Notes: a model not told the origin generated them from the letters alone. Counted from the first letter of the stretch, positions 24,600 to 35,223 are shown. The stretch is 64,000 nt of DNA from Isoetes taiwanensis (GCA_021234155.1 JAJEKV010000212.1:124001-188000), one strand, 5' to 3'. Translations and numbers: made by a program.

Positions 24600-24621
24600 G
24601 GTTCTAGAATATTCTAGAACC
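24600..24621. promoter_or_regulatory. Perfect four-unit heat-shock element in 5' LTR
   Basis: A 22-bp perfect palindrome with the phase TTC-nn-GAA-nn-TTC-nn-GAA (units TTCTAGAA and TTCTAGAA separated by TA). This is the canonical binding pattern of heat-shock transcription factors. It lies 70 bp upstream of the TATA box. Confidence 0.75.
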
Positions 24622-24690
24622 TACATGCATGCGCGACACTTGGCATGATCTCATCTATTGGAGTAGCGCGATCCTGACCGTTGGCCTACA

Positions 24691-24698
24691 TATATAAG
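24691..24698 (+). promoter_or_regulatory. TATA box of 5' LTR
   Basis: TATATAAG followed by GAGGCATC; the same sequence is kept in the 3' LTR at 33266-33273. Confidence 0.6.
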
Positions 24699-24987
24699 GA
24701 GGCATCTCCTTCTTGTCGAACCATTCCGGTTCAACGCCAGTCTTGAGCCTTCTAGACATCTGTCTCATGTTCCTGCTTGTCTTTGGGCCATTGTACTCTT
24801 GATTTCTGTTCATATATCTGATTCTTTGCCGATCTTGGCATATTTCTTCCGTATTTCTTGCATATTTTTCACGTATTTTCCTTGTTTTCGCGTAGGTTCA
24901 TGACAGTTTGAACCAGAATCCCTTACCGGTTCTTGCTTGCTCTGATCCTAAGCATTTTTTTTGCTCGTATTTGGTGATTTTATATCT

Positions 24988-25860
24988 ATGGAGGAGGTTT
25001 CGATGTTATTACAGCAGGTCCAGCAGCTTGTTCAAATATGCCAGCAGTTGCAGTTGGACAATAAAGAGCTTAAGGAATGTGTTGCTTCACATGAATCTAC
25101 TACTAGTTCTGGATTGAGGCTATCAGAGCCTAAGATCAGCCTGCCAGAGAAGTTTGGCGGCTTTTCGGTCCAAGCTCGCGTGGTTTTTGAATCAGATTAG
25201 GCTGTGATCCAGCTCCACCCTCATAGATATCCCACGGCCCAGGAACAAGTTGGGCTGATTGGTTCTCTCCTCATAGGGCCAGCTCTAAGTTGGTTTGCTC
25301 CTTTATTGGAGAAAGGAGCCCCAGAGTTGCAAGATTTTGCTATGTTCACTGCAGAGCTCGAGGCATGCTTTGGAGACACCGATTGTCAGTGCATAGCTGC
25401 CACAATTCTTTGTAATCTAAGGCAAGGCTCTCGCCCAACTTCAGTATATGCATCAGAATTTCGTCAAATTGCGGTAGATACTGCTTGGGATGATGTTGCA
25501 CTTCGAGAGGTTACATGAGGATGTCAAAGATATGTTGTTGTCTATGGAGGATCCTCAGACTATGGAAGAAGCCATCGATTGGTTCGGACGCGGATAATCG
25601 CTCTTGAAGGTAGGCAAGAGAGCGTGAGTCGTCTTCCCAATCACACAAACGCCAGAGCTACGCCCTCCCCCGTTTCATCCAGAATCCAGCAGGTCGGATC
25701 TCGAGCCTATGCGGTTTGATCGAGGCGGTTCGAGGACCTTTATCTGCTGGGTTTAGAAGCAAAGACTGGAGAGAGGCTAATCTTTACCTCTACTGTGGAG
25801 GAGCTGGCCATATTGCTCGTGGATGCCCTATGAAGCGTCCAAATCAGTCAGAAAACTTTA
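24988..25860 (+). pseudogene. Chromovirus gag remnant
   Basis: Starts MEEVSMLLQQVQQLV (coiled-coil-like) followed by a Retrotrans_gag-type region (LSEPKISLPEKFGG, then GPALSWFAPLLEKG). There is an in-frame TAG at 25198 and a frameshift near 25505. The zinc knuckle at about 25785-25835 reads Y-L-Y-CGGAGHIARGC: the first cysteine of the C-C-H-C set has become tyrosine (TAC). Gag would package the element RNA; this copy is not functional. Confidence 0.75.
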
Positions 25861-25933
25861 GGGGCCGGTCCGAGTAATAGGAGTCTCTCGTCGGCTGGCC
25901 GCCTTTTCTCAGACTCCTTCTACATTTCTTGAC

Positions 25934-26263
25934 ATGTTTATTCCATCGGATAAGGTCAGCAAGGCATTCTTCATCCCTATATCATTGAAATCAGAAGTTG
26001 GAGGATTGCAAATGTTGACGCAACTTGATTGTGGTGCAAATGCTTGTTTTATAGATAGTGCGTTCGGCAGTAAGCACACCATCCCTAGAAGCAAGGTTGA
26101 GCATCCTGGTTCTGTCGAAGTGATTGATAGACGGGAGATCTCCTTGGGTGCAGTCACAGAATATACTGTGCCTCTTCAGGTTTTGTTCGAGGGACTTTCT
26201 TGTAGTATTTCCTTCAATCTCATCGCTAGCCCACATGCGCCAATAGTCTCGGGTCTGCCCTAG
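25934..26263 (+). pseudogene. Chromovirus aspartic protease remnant
   Basis: The frame contains LDCGANACFID where an active enzyme would have D-S/T-G-A, then the conserved SPHAPIVSGLP segment, and stops at 26261-26263. The changed active-site residue and broken frame on both sides argue against activity. Confidence 0.65.
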
Positions 26264-26494
26264 CTCGAGCTACATAACCCACAGATTGATTGGCATACTA
26301 GATCATTTCGATTTGCTGGTTCTATCTCCAGTTCCAGTTCTTCTGCAGATTAGGTCTCTACACCAATATCGACCTCGATCCGTGCAATATCGTGGGCCCC
26401 TGATTCCGTCCTTATTGTTCTCCTTTACGCTCCATGTTACGATTCGACTCTTGCCCTACGTTCCCGGTTCATGCCCCAGATTCTGACCATGTTC

Positions 26495-26700
26495 TTGATG
26501 ATGTCCCTGCTCCAGCTCCAGCTCTAGTTCCAATTGCTGTTCTTGCTCTAGTTCCGGTTTCTGCTCTTGCTCCAGTTCTTGCTCCAGTCCCTGCTCCTGC
26601 TCCAGTTCTTGATCCAGTTCCTGCTCCAATTCATGTTCCAATTGCTCCTGCTCTTGCTCTTGCTCCTGCTCCTGCTCACGTTCCTGTTTCTGCTTTTGTA
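26495..26700 (+). repeat. Pro/Ala-rich minisatellite between protease and RT
   Basis: Degenerate 12-bp repeat of GCTCCAGTTCCT type, coding for a Pro-Ala-Val linker on the plus strand. The minus-strand Glu-Gln frame across it is a by-product. Confidence 0.7.
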
Positions 26701-26769
26701 GAGGCTTTTTCATGCCCTCAGTTCAAAGATTTCTCTTCGCAACTTCGATAAATCTAGAAGACAAGATCC

Positions 26770-27505
26770 AAGTTCAGTGTTTTCCATCCAGGTTCACCCA
26801 TCGGCTAGCTCGGCACCACCAAAGTCTGCTCCAATGTTCCCAGATAAATATGGCGACTTCTCTGATGTTTTTGACAAAGTCAAGGCTAGCAAACTCCTAG
26901 AGCATCATCCATATGATTGTCTTATTGATTTGCAGCCGGGACAATGCCGCCATATGGTCCGATATATGGTTATCTCCCGCTGAGTTGAAGGTTTTGTGGG
27001 ATTATATTGAAGAGAATCTAGCCACTGGCCCCAATAAAATCACAGTGCCAAATTGGTATCCACTTCCTCTGATCCCAGAGTTGTTGGAGTGACTCCAAGG
27101 TGCACATTATTTTACGAAGATTGATCTTCGAGGAGCCTACAATCTTATTTGGATCCGGGAGGGTAATGAGTGGAAAATAGCTTTTCGCTCGATATGGCCA
27201 TTTTGAGTATACAATTATGCCGTTTAGACTTAGCAATGTTCCGGCAATGTTCCAGCATATGGCCAATGATGTTTTTCGAGAGTTCTTAGACACTATTCTT
27301 ATTTATTCTAAGACTCTCGAAGAACATGAGAGGCATGTTCGACAGGTCCTTCAGAAGCTTCATGAGCATGGGTTATATGCCAAACTTGAGAAGTGTCAGT
27401 TCGAGCAGGATAATGTAGAGTTCCTTGGCTATCGCATCACTCCACATGGAGTCTCTATGGACCCCAAAAAGGTCAGCACTGTTCTGGAGTGGCAAACACC
27501 TTCAT
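26770..27505 (+). pseudogene. Chromovirus reverse transcriptase remnant
   Basis: Recognisable segments: [20 protein letters not shown] (catalytic Asp of motif A), MPFRLSNVPAMFQHM (motif B region), and FLGYRITPHGVSMDPKKV. Two internal deletions are visible: one after EENLATG, where the segment up to the NKITVPN region is missing, and one between FLDTI and IYSKTLEEH that removes the Y-x-D-D catalytic motif. It cannot copy nucleic acid. Confidence 0.8.
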
Positions 27506-27521
27506 CCGTTCGTCATGATCA

Positions 27522-28400
27522 TCAATTTCTACTGGTGGTGGAGGCAGAGGAACGCGATCTGGGAAAGTATTGACTGTGTAGGGCTCCAATAGAGAAACAT
27601 GAAATACTGGATGAAGCCAACAGCTGGAGGGAGCTCGAGCCGGAATGCCACATTGCTGATCTGAGTCGTGATCCGGTAAGGACCAAGGCGATGATAGTCA
27701 AGCTTATTGCAGGGACGTGAGGTAGGGAGGTCCCTATGAAGAAGCCAGACAAGGTCACCAACGTGAAATTTAGGAGCTTCCTGCTGATACAAATTAGCAT
27801 AATGTCGATAGCATTCCTGTGCTCGGTGAAGATGATGCTGAAGATTCGATTGAAGAGCCTGGAGTTTGTCAAGTCGAGACTCGGCACTAGGATTGACCGA
27901 GTCACCGCCAGCGGCGCTAAGGGACCAACGAGGATGTTGACCAGAGTTTAGAAAGAATGGAGTCTGGCCAGTGGAAGCATGTACTGAGTTATTATAGGCA
28001 AACTCAGCTAGTGGAAGATAATCGACCCAATCATCCTACTGATAACTGATAAAGCACCTTAAATATTTCTCCAGAGTCTAATTAGTGAGCTCCGCCTGCC
28101 CATTACTTTCTGGATGATGACCAGATGTCAGTGGGCGGTCGATATACAATAACTCCAAAAGTCGCTTCCAAAAACCTGCGGCGAACTGTGGTCCACGGTC
28201 GCTGATGATAGTATCGGGCAAGCCGTGAAGTCTGACTACTTCACGAAGAAGAATATCCGTTGTTCCCGCATTGGTGATGGTGACGTTGCAGGGAATAAAA
28301 TGAGCCATCTTAGAGAAACGATCAACAACAACCATGATGGCATCATAATCCCGAGAGACTGGCAACTCTGGAATAAAGTCTATAGAAATGCTCTTCCAAG
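27522..28400 (-). pseudogene. Inverted integrase core and C-terminal part
   Basis: On the minus strand: SISIDFIPELPVSRDYDAIM (first Asp), DTIISDRGPQF (second Asp), HHPESNGQAEL (Glu), then after a break PKFHVGDLVWLLHRD and the proline-rich joining region. The D-D-E triad residues are present, but frames are broken at about 28078 and 27905. Orientation is opposite to gag and RT. Confidence 0.8.
28393..28400 (+). repeat. Left target-site duplication of hAT element
   Basis: CTTCCAAG, repeated exactly at 31569-31576. Confidence 0.9.
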
Positions 28401-31400
28401 CAGGGTTCGAAAAAGTGGGGATTAGGCCCTTAAAATTCCAGTTGATGCTTGAGATTTCCACTTGGACCATCAAAGTGCCGAGAGGTGGTTCCAGCAAAAA
28501 ATATGTGCAATGGGCAAATTGCATGTTGTGATTTTGTAGAGACGGAAAATTTCCGGTTTAAAATTTTAGAGGTTGGCTAAATAAAAGCAGGAAATAAAAG
28601 AGCAAAGGAAAAAAAATAGCCTAAACTAAAAAACGTTTTCTAAAGGTACGAAAACCTAAAAAAAAGAAAAAAAAAATCCAGCGTTTACTTTTTCCGCTCC
28701 TCTCAGATCCGATTTTCCCCTGCCCCATCTCGATTTCCCTCCCACTTCTTAGCAGAGCATTCATAGCAAGCGGCGGGTTTTGAATCCCGCTGCCTGCTAT
28801 GAGTGCTCTGCTAAGACTCAGAGTAATGCTGCTGCTGCATCTACTTTTTGCACTTTGGAGGTGGAGGAGCTCATGCAAGCGGAAATGCAGGCGGAGGAAG
28901 AAGAGCATATATAGTTTTCAGATTCAGAACAGTTGTTGCTCAGAGAAAACAAGGATTATTCAGCCACAGCAAAGCAAATACTATTCTTATTTTACAGCCA
29001 CGAATTGGAGTCTTTCACTTCCAACAGGTTAGAGAGATTTAACTGTCATGTTGCATGCATAACAGAAGTTTTATTCTTGTGAGTCTAATGAGTTAGGCTT
29101 TATGTGAATATTTCAGGAGCCATGAAAGAGAGACGAGGCAAGAGAATCCAAAAATATTCTTGGACCAAATTTGCTGCATATGTTCAAGAAAATAAGCAAA
29201 GAGAAGCAAGCATTAACTAATGATCATGATCATTCCAATGAAGATGAATCAGAAGATGATCAAGAGGGAACCGTTAGTAAATCATTATTTAAGTATAAAT
29301 GGTTGAAACTATGGTTATGGATGAGGTATGATGAAGATCTTGATGCAGTTTTTTGCACAACTTGTGAGACTTATGCAATAGCAGGTACTTTTTTATGATT
29401 GTCTTTTTCATTTGTTGTGAATGTTATACTAAACTATGGGTGCTTGGGGCAAAAGAGGGATGCAAAAATTTGAAGACATCTAGTTTTTATGAACATTCTG
29501 CTTGCAAAACTCATCTTATTGCAGAAGCAAGGAAGGCAGATGCTTTAAGAGCAAAAAAACCTATTATAGAGGTAATCCACAAGGTACACGATTCGGTTGA
29601 TGGAGCTGTGCTAAATCTGTTTAGGGCAGCATACACTATAGCAGCAAGGAATTGGTCATTTAATGACTTCGAACATGTCATTAATCTTCTTGAGATTTCA
29701 GGTTGTGCATCCATTACTAGACAGTTGTACCATAATGATCATGCTTGCCATGAGTTTATTTGTTGTATAAGTGAGAGTTTGCATTCATCCGTAGTGGAAA
29801 AGGTGAAGGCCAGTCCCTTCTTTGGTTTACAAGTGGATGAATCTACTGATATTGCTTCCCAGCAACATATTGTATTGTGTATTAGCTATTTGGAAGATGG
29901 AGCGGAACCCAAACGCAATTTCCTTGGCATTTTACGAGTGAAAGAAGCTGATGCTGCATCATTATTTGATGCCTTATTAAATTATCTTCACCATCTAGGT
30001 TTTGACCTCTCTAAGTTGGTAGCATTTGGATCAGATGATGCTGCTACTATGACAGGTAAAAATAATGGTGTTGCTGCTAGATTGAAGCAAAGATTCCCTT
30101 TCTTGATATCTATCCATTGTATAGCCCATCGGGCAAATCTGGTTGTTGTTGATGCTTCTAAAGAAGCCAATATGGAATGGTTACAAGAAATTGAGAGTCT
30201 TGTCAATGCTATTGCTGCCCATTTTTCCTGCAGCAGTAAGAGATTAGAGAAATTAGAGGGTCTACTTGAAGAATATGCATGTGATATTTTGCGGTTAGAA
30301 AGGGTGCAGCAAACTCGCTGGTTGAGTAGGCACAATGCGATAAGCAAATTATGTCAAGACTTACCTGCTGTATTAAAGTATGTTGAAATTGAATCTTACG
30401 CAGGTTTAAAACAGATTGCCAATTTCAAGACGATATACTTGCTACATTTTCTGGCAGACATTCTTGGAGGCCTTACTATATTGAGTAAGTTATTTCAAGC
30501 TGACTATGTTGATATAACATGTGTTCCAGAACATCTGAATTGTATTCTTCATGGAATGAAGAGTTATTACATAGATGAACCGTAGACCCGATCCGAATGC
30601 GCAACTATTGGATGCAAGAGGATTTCCAATTATTCAGATTTTGGACCTCCCGATGGATATTTAGTTTAAGATCTTCTATCCATGGAAGTAATTATCGAGA
30701 GTTCAAAATTTTGAGAGATATAGATGGTTCCGATTTGCAAAATGCAATCACTCAACAAAAGGCATTTGCTAAAAGCGGTTTGTATTTGTTTGAAGACCAG
30801 ATTTGAGGATGCATCAATCTTGAAACATTTTAGCATTCTCTCACCCTTAAATATACCAAGAAAGGCTACTTGCAAGAAAGTATGGTGAGGGCAGTTTTGG
30901 AAGAACTCATCAAATTCTATGGTACACCAAAAACTTTGAGAGGTTCAGCAGACAAGTACATCCTTTGGTTGACTTTGTTTGTATTAAGAAGAGAATATTC
31001 TGATTTTAAAATGCATGCCGCAACAAATTGGCAACATAAAGATCTTGAGAATGTAAGTTTACTTATTGCTTTAAATCCATTGAATGCTTCAAGGTTCAAG
31101 AACATTTTAATTTTGCTTCAAGTTGCTTTGGTCCAATGTGCAAGCAACGCAATATATGAGAGAGCATTCGATGATCGATGAGGACCAAAGATAAAGAATA
31201 AGTGGCGTTCACGGCTTGGTGTGGAAAGCTTGGATGCATGTATTAACATAACAAGTAAATGGCCCTCCGGTGTGCTAAAGACTTGACTTCACAAAAGCAA
31301 TTAAGATCCGGAAAGCGAAGGCAAATCGACATGTTTACAATAGGCAGCCAAGTCAACATTTGATCTGATATTCTATAATACATGTTTCTATTTAAACTGT

Positions 31401-31568
31401 TGTTAAGTCTATATAAGTGGACCAGTCTGTGAGAATTAACTGTAACAGGCAAATTTCCACTAGTTTTTTGATGAAACTGGAATTTCCAGCTTGATTTTGT
31501 AAAATCCGATAATATAAATCAAAGGCAGGCAAATTTCTAGTTGTAAGAATTTTTTTTTTCGAACCCTG
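28401..31568 (+). mobile_element. Complete hAT-superfamily DNA transposon, 3168 bp
   Basis: Ends are inverted repeats CAGGGTTCGAAAAA and TTTTTCGAACCCTG, flanked by the 8-bp duplication CTTCCAAG, which is the hAT signature. The insertion splits the integrase of the inverted chromovirus block; the integrase reading resumes exactly across the duplicated site. It encodes a DUF4371/ZMYM1-like transposase with an intron. Confidence 0.9.
29171..31286 (+). pseudogene. hAT transposase (TTF-type zinc finger, DUF4371-like), C-terminus broken
   Basis: Transposase for the surrounding element. Exon 1 is 29171-29384, with a TTF-type finger region at WLWMRYDEDLDAVFCTTC; a 71-base GT-AG intron spans 29385-29455, and the main exon runs to a stop at 30583-30585. 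Core features: GLQVDESTD (first catalytic Asp), FGSDDAATMTGKNNGVAA (second Asp region), HCIAHRANL (the conserved C/H motif) and TRWLSRHNAI. After 30585 the chain continues only in other frames, ending with a hAT dimerisation segment (SNAIYERAF, then KNKWRSRLGVESLDACINI in another frame). The stop and frameshifts suggest it is inactive, though the element ends are intact. The upstream ATG at 29122 gives an alternative frame that soon stops. Confidence 0.8.
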
Positions 31569-31576
31569 CTTCCAAG
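31569..31576 (+). repeat. Right target-site duplication of hAT element
   Basis: CTTCCAAG, identical to 28393-28400. Confidence 0.9.
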
Positions 31577-32644
31577 GTCCATTTGGTACCGGCAGTGGCT
31601 GAAGAAGGCCATGAGGAAGATGCCTTGAAACCTTCGCTCGACAGTAGATGTCACAGGATCGAAAAGCTTCGACCGAGCGACGAAGCCCCGGCCACCAATA
31701 CTCTCGACTAATAAGTTCAAGAGTCTTGGCTACTCTAAAGTATTCGGCCATAGGTGAATCATGGCAAACCTAGAGAATCCGAAGCCTAGAAGCACCATCT
31801 GGCATATACAAAAGCCCATCATGGAACAGAAGTCCATCTCGAACCTCAAAACGATCATACTCTGATCGCATTTGCTGAGAAGGTGATGCAGAGCCAAGGT
31901 GCGAGAATACTTCTTGAGCCAATGGATCGGAGGGCAGAGATGCTCGAACAGACTCCAACAAGTTCGTATCATGAGGCCGCTCGAACAAAGTAAGGGCCAT
32001 AAGCTGGAACCAATCGAGGCCCTAGAATAACCTGTGATTGCTGGTCAAATACAGGATCACATAGTTTGGGCTCAAGGTAGGAGCATCGAGATAAGGCATC
32101 AGGCTTCCCTTGGAGGGATCCAGGACAATACTTGATCACGAAATCAATCCGGGATAATACTTGAGTATGCGACCAGGCCTGTCGACGGTTGAGCACTCGA
32201 GCAGACTGAAAATATTCTAGATTTCGATGATCTGTGTAGACTGTGACCTTATAAGGAGATCTCTCCAGGAAACGTCTCCACTCCTCGAAATAATCTACTA
32301 TCACCAACAACTCCTTGTCGTAAATGGGATAGTTGGTTCAGCAGCCTGAAATTTCCTTGAGTGGTAGGCGATTGGATGCAATTCATGATCATCCCCCTCC
32401 TGTGACAGGATCCCACCAAGCGCAAAATCAGAAGCATCTGCTTCGACAATATATGGGCGCAAAGGATCTGCATGAGCAAGAACTGGTGTCGTGGTGAAAG
32501 CATGCTTCAAGATAAGGAAAGCAGATTCCGCTTCCACAGTCCATTTAAATGGCACGTCCTTAACCGTGAGACGTGTCAAAGGAAGGGCAATCTCCGAATA
32601 ATCTCGAATGAAACGCCGATAGAAATTGGCAACATCTGAACACT
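31577..32644 (-). pseudogene. Inverted RNase H and integrase zinc-binding part
   Basis: Minus strand from 32640: ANFYRRFIRDYSE, FKWTVEAESAFLILKHAF, YIVEADASDFALGGILSQEG (RNase H Asp), VTVYTDHRNLEYF (second Asp), PDALSRCSYL, then REYWWPGL and CDIYCRAKVSRHLP (integrase zinc-binding end). This is the normal order after the RT, but on the opposite strand to it. There are frameshifts near 32310 and 31970. Confidence 0.8.
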
Positions 32645-32714
32645 GAAATTAGAAATTAGAAATTAGAAATTAGAAATTAGAAATTAGAAATTAGAAATTA
32701 GAAATTAGAAATTA
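32645..32714. repeat. (GAAATTA)10 microsatellite at inversion junction
   Basis: Ten exact 7-bp units. It sits precisely where minus-strand RNase H sequence changes to plus-strand chromodomain sequence. Confidence 0.9.
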
Positions 32715-32717
32715 GAA

Positions 32718-32960
32718 AACACTGAACATCTGAGGAGTTCGAGGTTCGAGAAATTCTGGACTCCAAGTTTCTTCGTTGACGATTGTATTACTTTGTCGAC
32801 TGGGAAGGTTACTCGCCAAGCGATAGAACTTGGGAGCCTGCCGAGAATCTGAGTAATGCTCCAGATAAAATTGCGGAGTTTCATCGACATTACCTGGATA
32901 AGCCAAGTTTTTACTCCGGCCCCAGCTCCGAGGACTCGTTGCCGTCGTAGAAGAGGGATG
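32718..32960 (+). pseudogene. Chromodomain remnant of integrase
   Basis: Plus-strand reading EEFEVREILDSKF, then LYYFVDWEGYSPSDRTWEP and NAPDKIAEFHRHY, the typical fused chromodomain of plant chromoviruses that directs insertion to histone marks. One in-frame stop lies after SKFLR. Confidence 0.8.
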
Positions 32961-33060
32961 GTGTGACGACCATACGGATATTCGTATCATACAAACATTA
33001 TACTCGTATATACAAAAGATGATCGTCACATGGATGCAAAAAGGTAGTTGCACGAAGCAA

Positions 33061-33116
33061 GGTTTGAACTCACAACCTTCCAATTGCGAGTCACACACCT
33101 TTGCCAAGTGCCCTAC
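33061..33116 (-). other. tRNA-like segment in 3' LTR, antisense
   Basis: Minus strand: TAGGGCACTTGGCAA then GAGTTCAAACC. Same layout as in the 5' LTR. Confidence 0.5.
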
Positions 33117-33174
33117 CAATATTTATTAAAGACATTTTCTCATGTTTTTCTCATATGTAGGGCTGTTTCCAGGA

Positions 33175-33196
33175 GGTTCTAGAATATTCTAGAACC
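33175..33196. promoter_or_regulatory. Perfect four-unit heat-shock element in 3' LTR
   Basis: All 22 bases match the copy in the 5' LTR although surrounding LTR sequence has diverged. Confidence 0.75.
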
Positions 33197-33459
33197 TACA
33201 TGCATGCGCGACACTTGGCATGATCTCATCCATTGGAGTGGCTCGATCCTGATAGTTGGCCTACATATATAAGGAGGCATCTCCTTCTTGTCGAACCATT
33301 CCAGTTCAACGCCAGTCTTGAGCCTTCTAGGCATCTGTCTCGTGTTCCTGCTTGTCTTTGGGCCATTGTACTCTTGATTTTTGTTCATATATCTGATTCT
33401 TTGCCAATTTGGCATATTTCTTCCGTATATTCCATGTATTTTCCTTGTTTTCGCGTAGA

Positions 33460-34083
33460 TTATTAAAAAGACTTTTGGACTCTTCGGGCCCTAAGAAAAA
33501 CAAACAAAGTTAAACTTAGATGAACGAAGTAGATATATGCTCCAATAAGGCCATGTTCTATGAAAATGTGGATTTGAGTCCTTGAGCATTAATAGAACTT
33601 ATTAACTATAAAGGGAAGGCTATGACGCAATGGAGCATAGATGCTCTATTCAGTCTTTGTTGGATTTAAACCAACATAAATATCCACGCCATCTGAATAT
33701 CCCTGTCTTGCATTTGTTGAAAGGCATTTGTTAAAACATGGTAAGACCATCCTCTGCATTGCCATGCTGCACACATGATGAAGAAGTAACTGCATTCCAA
33801 ACCAGGTGCATTCCAAACTAGGTGACTGATACAAGTTCAAGAGACTATATACACCCATCTAATTCTGCAAATGTAAAATTTTGGCTAGAATAATGTGCAC
33901 ATGGACAGGCTTGCCGCTTGCCAATTGGCAAACTAGGTGAAATGTTGTCAACTAGGTGAAACCTTGGATGTGCAGGTAGGCCCAGTCTACGCAGATAATA
34001 CAATAGTGTATGGTTCCATGTTTTCAAATAGCATTTGCTGTAAAATTTTACTAGTTCCATCCTAGCTGGCATATGCTGTAAAC
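33460..34083. other. No gene recognised
   Basis: AT-rich. May contain degraded flank of the PPR remnant that follows on the minus strand. Confidence 0.35.
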
Positions 34084-34089
34084 TATCAT

Positions 34090-34295
34090 TCTCTAAAATT
34101 ATGAAATTATATCACGTCCAAACAGTTTCTCAAATAATTTCTTTGCACTTTTTGGACTTCCACACTTAACATAGACCGTGATAGGAGAATTTCCTAACAC
34201 TACAGTTGAATCGAATGCACCATGAATAATACTGGCATGAATAACCCTTTTGTTGTTAGTGCTGTTGGACTCGCACAAGCTACTTAGAATGCTTT
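34090..34295 (-). pseudogene. PPR protein fragment
   Basis: Minus-strand frame reads VIHASIIHGAFDS, then VVLGNSPITVYVKCGSPKSA and KKLFEKLFGRDIIS: the ending of one PLS-type pentatricopeptide unit and most of the next. Complete proteins of this family carry many such repeats and bind organelle RNA. Only about 65 residues remain before a stop, so it is a scrap. Confidence 0.7.
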
Positions 34296-34785
34296 CAGAG
34301 GTGCTCCAGAAGCCAAAGGCACTAGCAGGAAAAATGCATGGAAGGGAGAAACAACTTGATGTGCAGGTTTGAGGTGAAAAGGACCTGGCACATAAGCAAA
34401 TCTAGTATGTTGCTTGGAATCAAAATGGCATTCAGTTGGACCTGAAAATAAAAATCGTGCTTCCTCTGCACTATAACTTATGCTCCTATGCCAAGTCACC
34501 TTCTGCACTCAGCCACTATGAGTAAACAACGGATTTGAAACCTGAATCAACCAAATCATATGGCAACAAACAAATGTTATAGCTTCAGCTTCTCTGTATC
34601 TTATTGCAATCCTGGTCTGCAAACTCCATCTGGAATGGGCATGGCATGGTCGATCCTGACCTTCCCAATACAAACGTGAAGTTGTGAAGTCTGTTGCAGC
34701 AGACGGATCCAAATGCACGAAGCCCATCTGTGCACGAAATAAAAAAGTTGGAGAAAAGGGAAAGTTGAGATTCTTCAAGATCTGG

Positions 34786-35044
34786 ATTTTTAGTATTCAA
34801 GCAGAAAATCCACATGATCAAAGGATGATCTGCCATGGGCTTACAACAATGGCGAGGCCTGCACTCACAAACCCTAAAAAAAGGAATTCGACCCTTGCAT
34901 GCAGAGGGTAAGCATCTGCTCATAAGAAGAAAAAAAAATACAAGGGGCTAGACCATTGGAATATGTCATTAATAACTAAAATTGTCTATGTGCGCTCTAG
35001 ATGTACAGATTAATAGGCATCTGCAATACGCCCATCAAATCATA
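34786..35044. repeat. 259-bp direct repeat, left copy, flanking the TRIM
   Basis: Nearly identical to 35697-35956 (a handful of changes). Starts ATTTTTAGTATTCAAGCAG and ends GCCCATCAAATCATA. In the left copy the TRIM follows; in the right copy the sequence continues CGAAAACCATA, which is the undisturbed continuation since it resembles DNA at 61030-61060. Confidence 0.9.
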
Positions 35045-35046
35045 GG

Positions 35047-35223
35047 TGTTGAGAAATGAGCCTCCTATGATTGGGTGGACAGGCTGGGGATCGAATCCAG
35101 GACCTCTTGTTTGCAAGCTAAGTACTCTATCACTGAGCTACCGGCCCCTTGATGGGCTTTCGGCACTCTTCCACTGAGTCATTTTTCATGTGTGCCCATT
35201 ACTCATACTCCAACATTCCAACA
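35047..35223 (-). repeat. TRIM LTR (3' on minus strand), 177 bp
   Basis: Begins TG and ends CA on both strands' element orientation. Contains the tRNA-like sequence at 35076-35147. Confidence 0.8.
35076..35147 (-). tRNA. tRNA-Ala(TGC)-like sequence in TRIM LTR, copy 1
   Basis: 72-base tRNA-like unit: box A TAGCTCAGTGATAGAG, anticodon loop CTTGCAA, T arm with GATTCGATCCC (box B). The anticodon stem has two mismatches and the acceptor stem one mismatch plus a G-T pair. It is probably a pol III promoter-like or tRNA-derived segment, not a working tRNA gene. Confidence 0.55.

Larger units (their letters stand above)
24387..24895 (+). repeat. 5' LTR of the chromovirus
   Basis: Begins TGTGACGAC and ends TTTTCGCGTAG. 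The first 72 bases fold back: TGTGACGACCGT at the start meets ACGGTCGTCACA at about 24447-24458. It contains a heat-shock element (24600-24621), a TATA box (24691-24698) and an antisense tRNA-like segment. Confidence 0.85.
24387..33459 (+). mobile_element. Ty3/gypsy chromovirus with inverted core and nested hAT element
   Basis: Two LTRs (24387-24895 and 32962-33459) frame gag, protease and reverse transcriptase on the plus strand, an inverted RNase H-integrase block (27505-32645, minus strand) and a plus-strand chromodomain remnant (32718-32960). A purine-rich tract (GAAGAGGGATGG) directly precedes the 3' LTR. A 3168-bp hAT element lies inside the inverted integrase. No matching 5-bp target duplication is seen (GTTGT left; GATTA/ATTAT right). 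The coding parts contain stops, frameshifts and deletions, so it cannot move by itself. Confidence 0.85.
32962..33459 (+). repeat. 3' LTR of the chromovirus
   Basis: Collinear with 24387-24895, with scattered substitutions, many of them C-to-T or G-to-A. TATA box and heat-shock element are unchanged. Confidence 0.88.

Noticed and set aside
26456-26713. Minus-strand Glu-Gln repeat protein
   Set aside because: Shadow of the Pro/Ala minisatellite of the chromovirus polyprotein.
32645-32714. Interstitial telomere repeat
   Set aside because: The unit GAAATTA does not match TTTAGGG or known variants; only the 7-bp period is shared.
24382-33464. Target-site duplication of the chromovirus
   Set aside because: GTTGT on the left and GATTA/ATTAT on the right do not match; possible rearrangement or recombination between copies.
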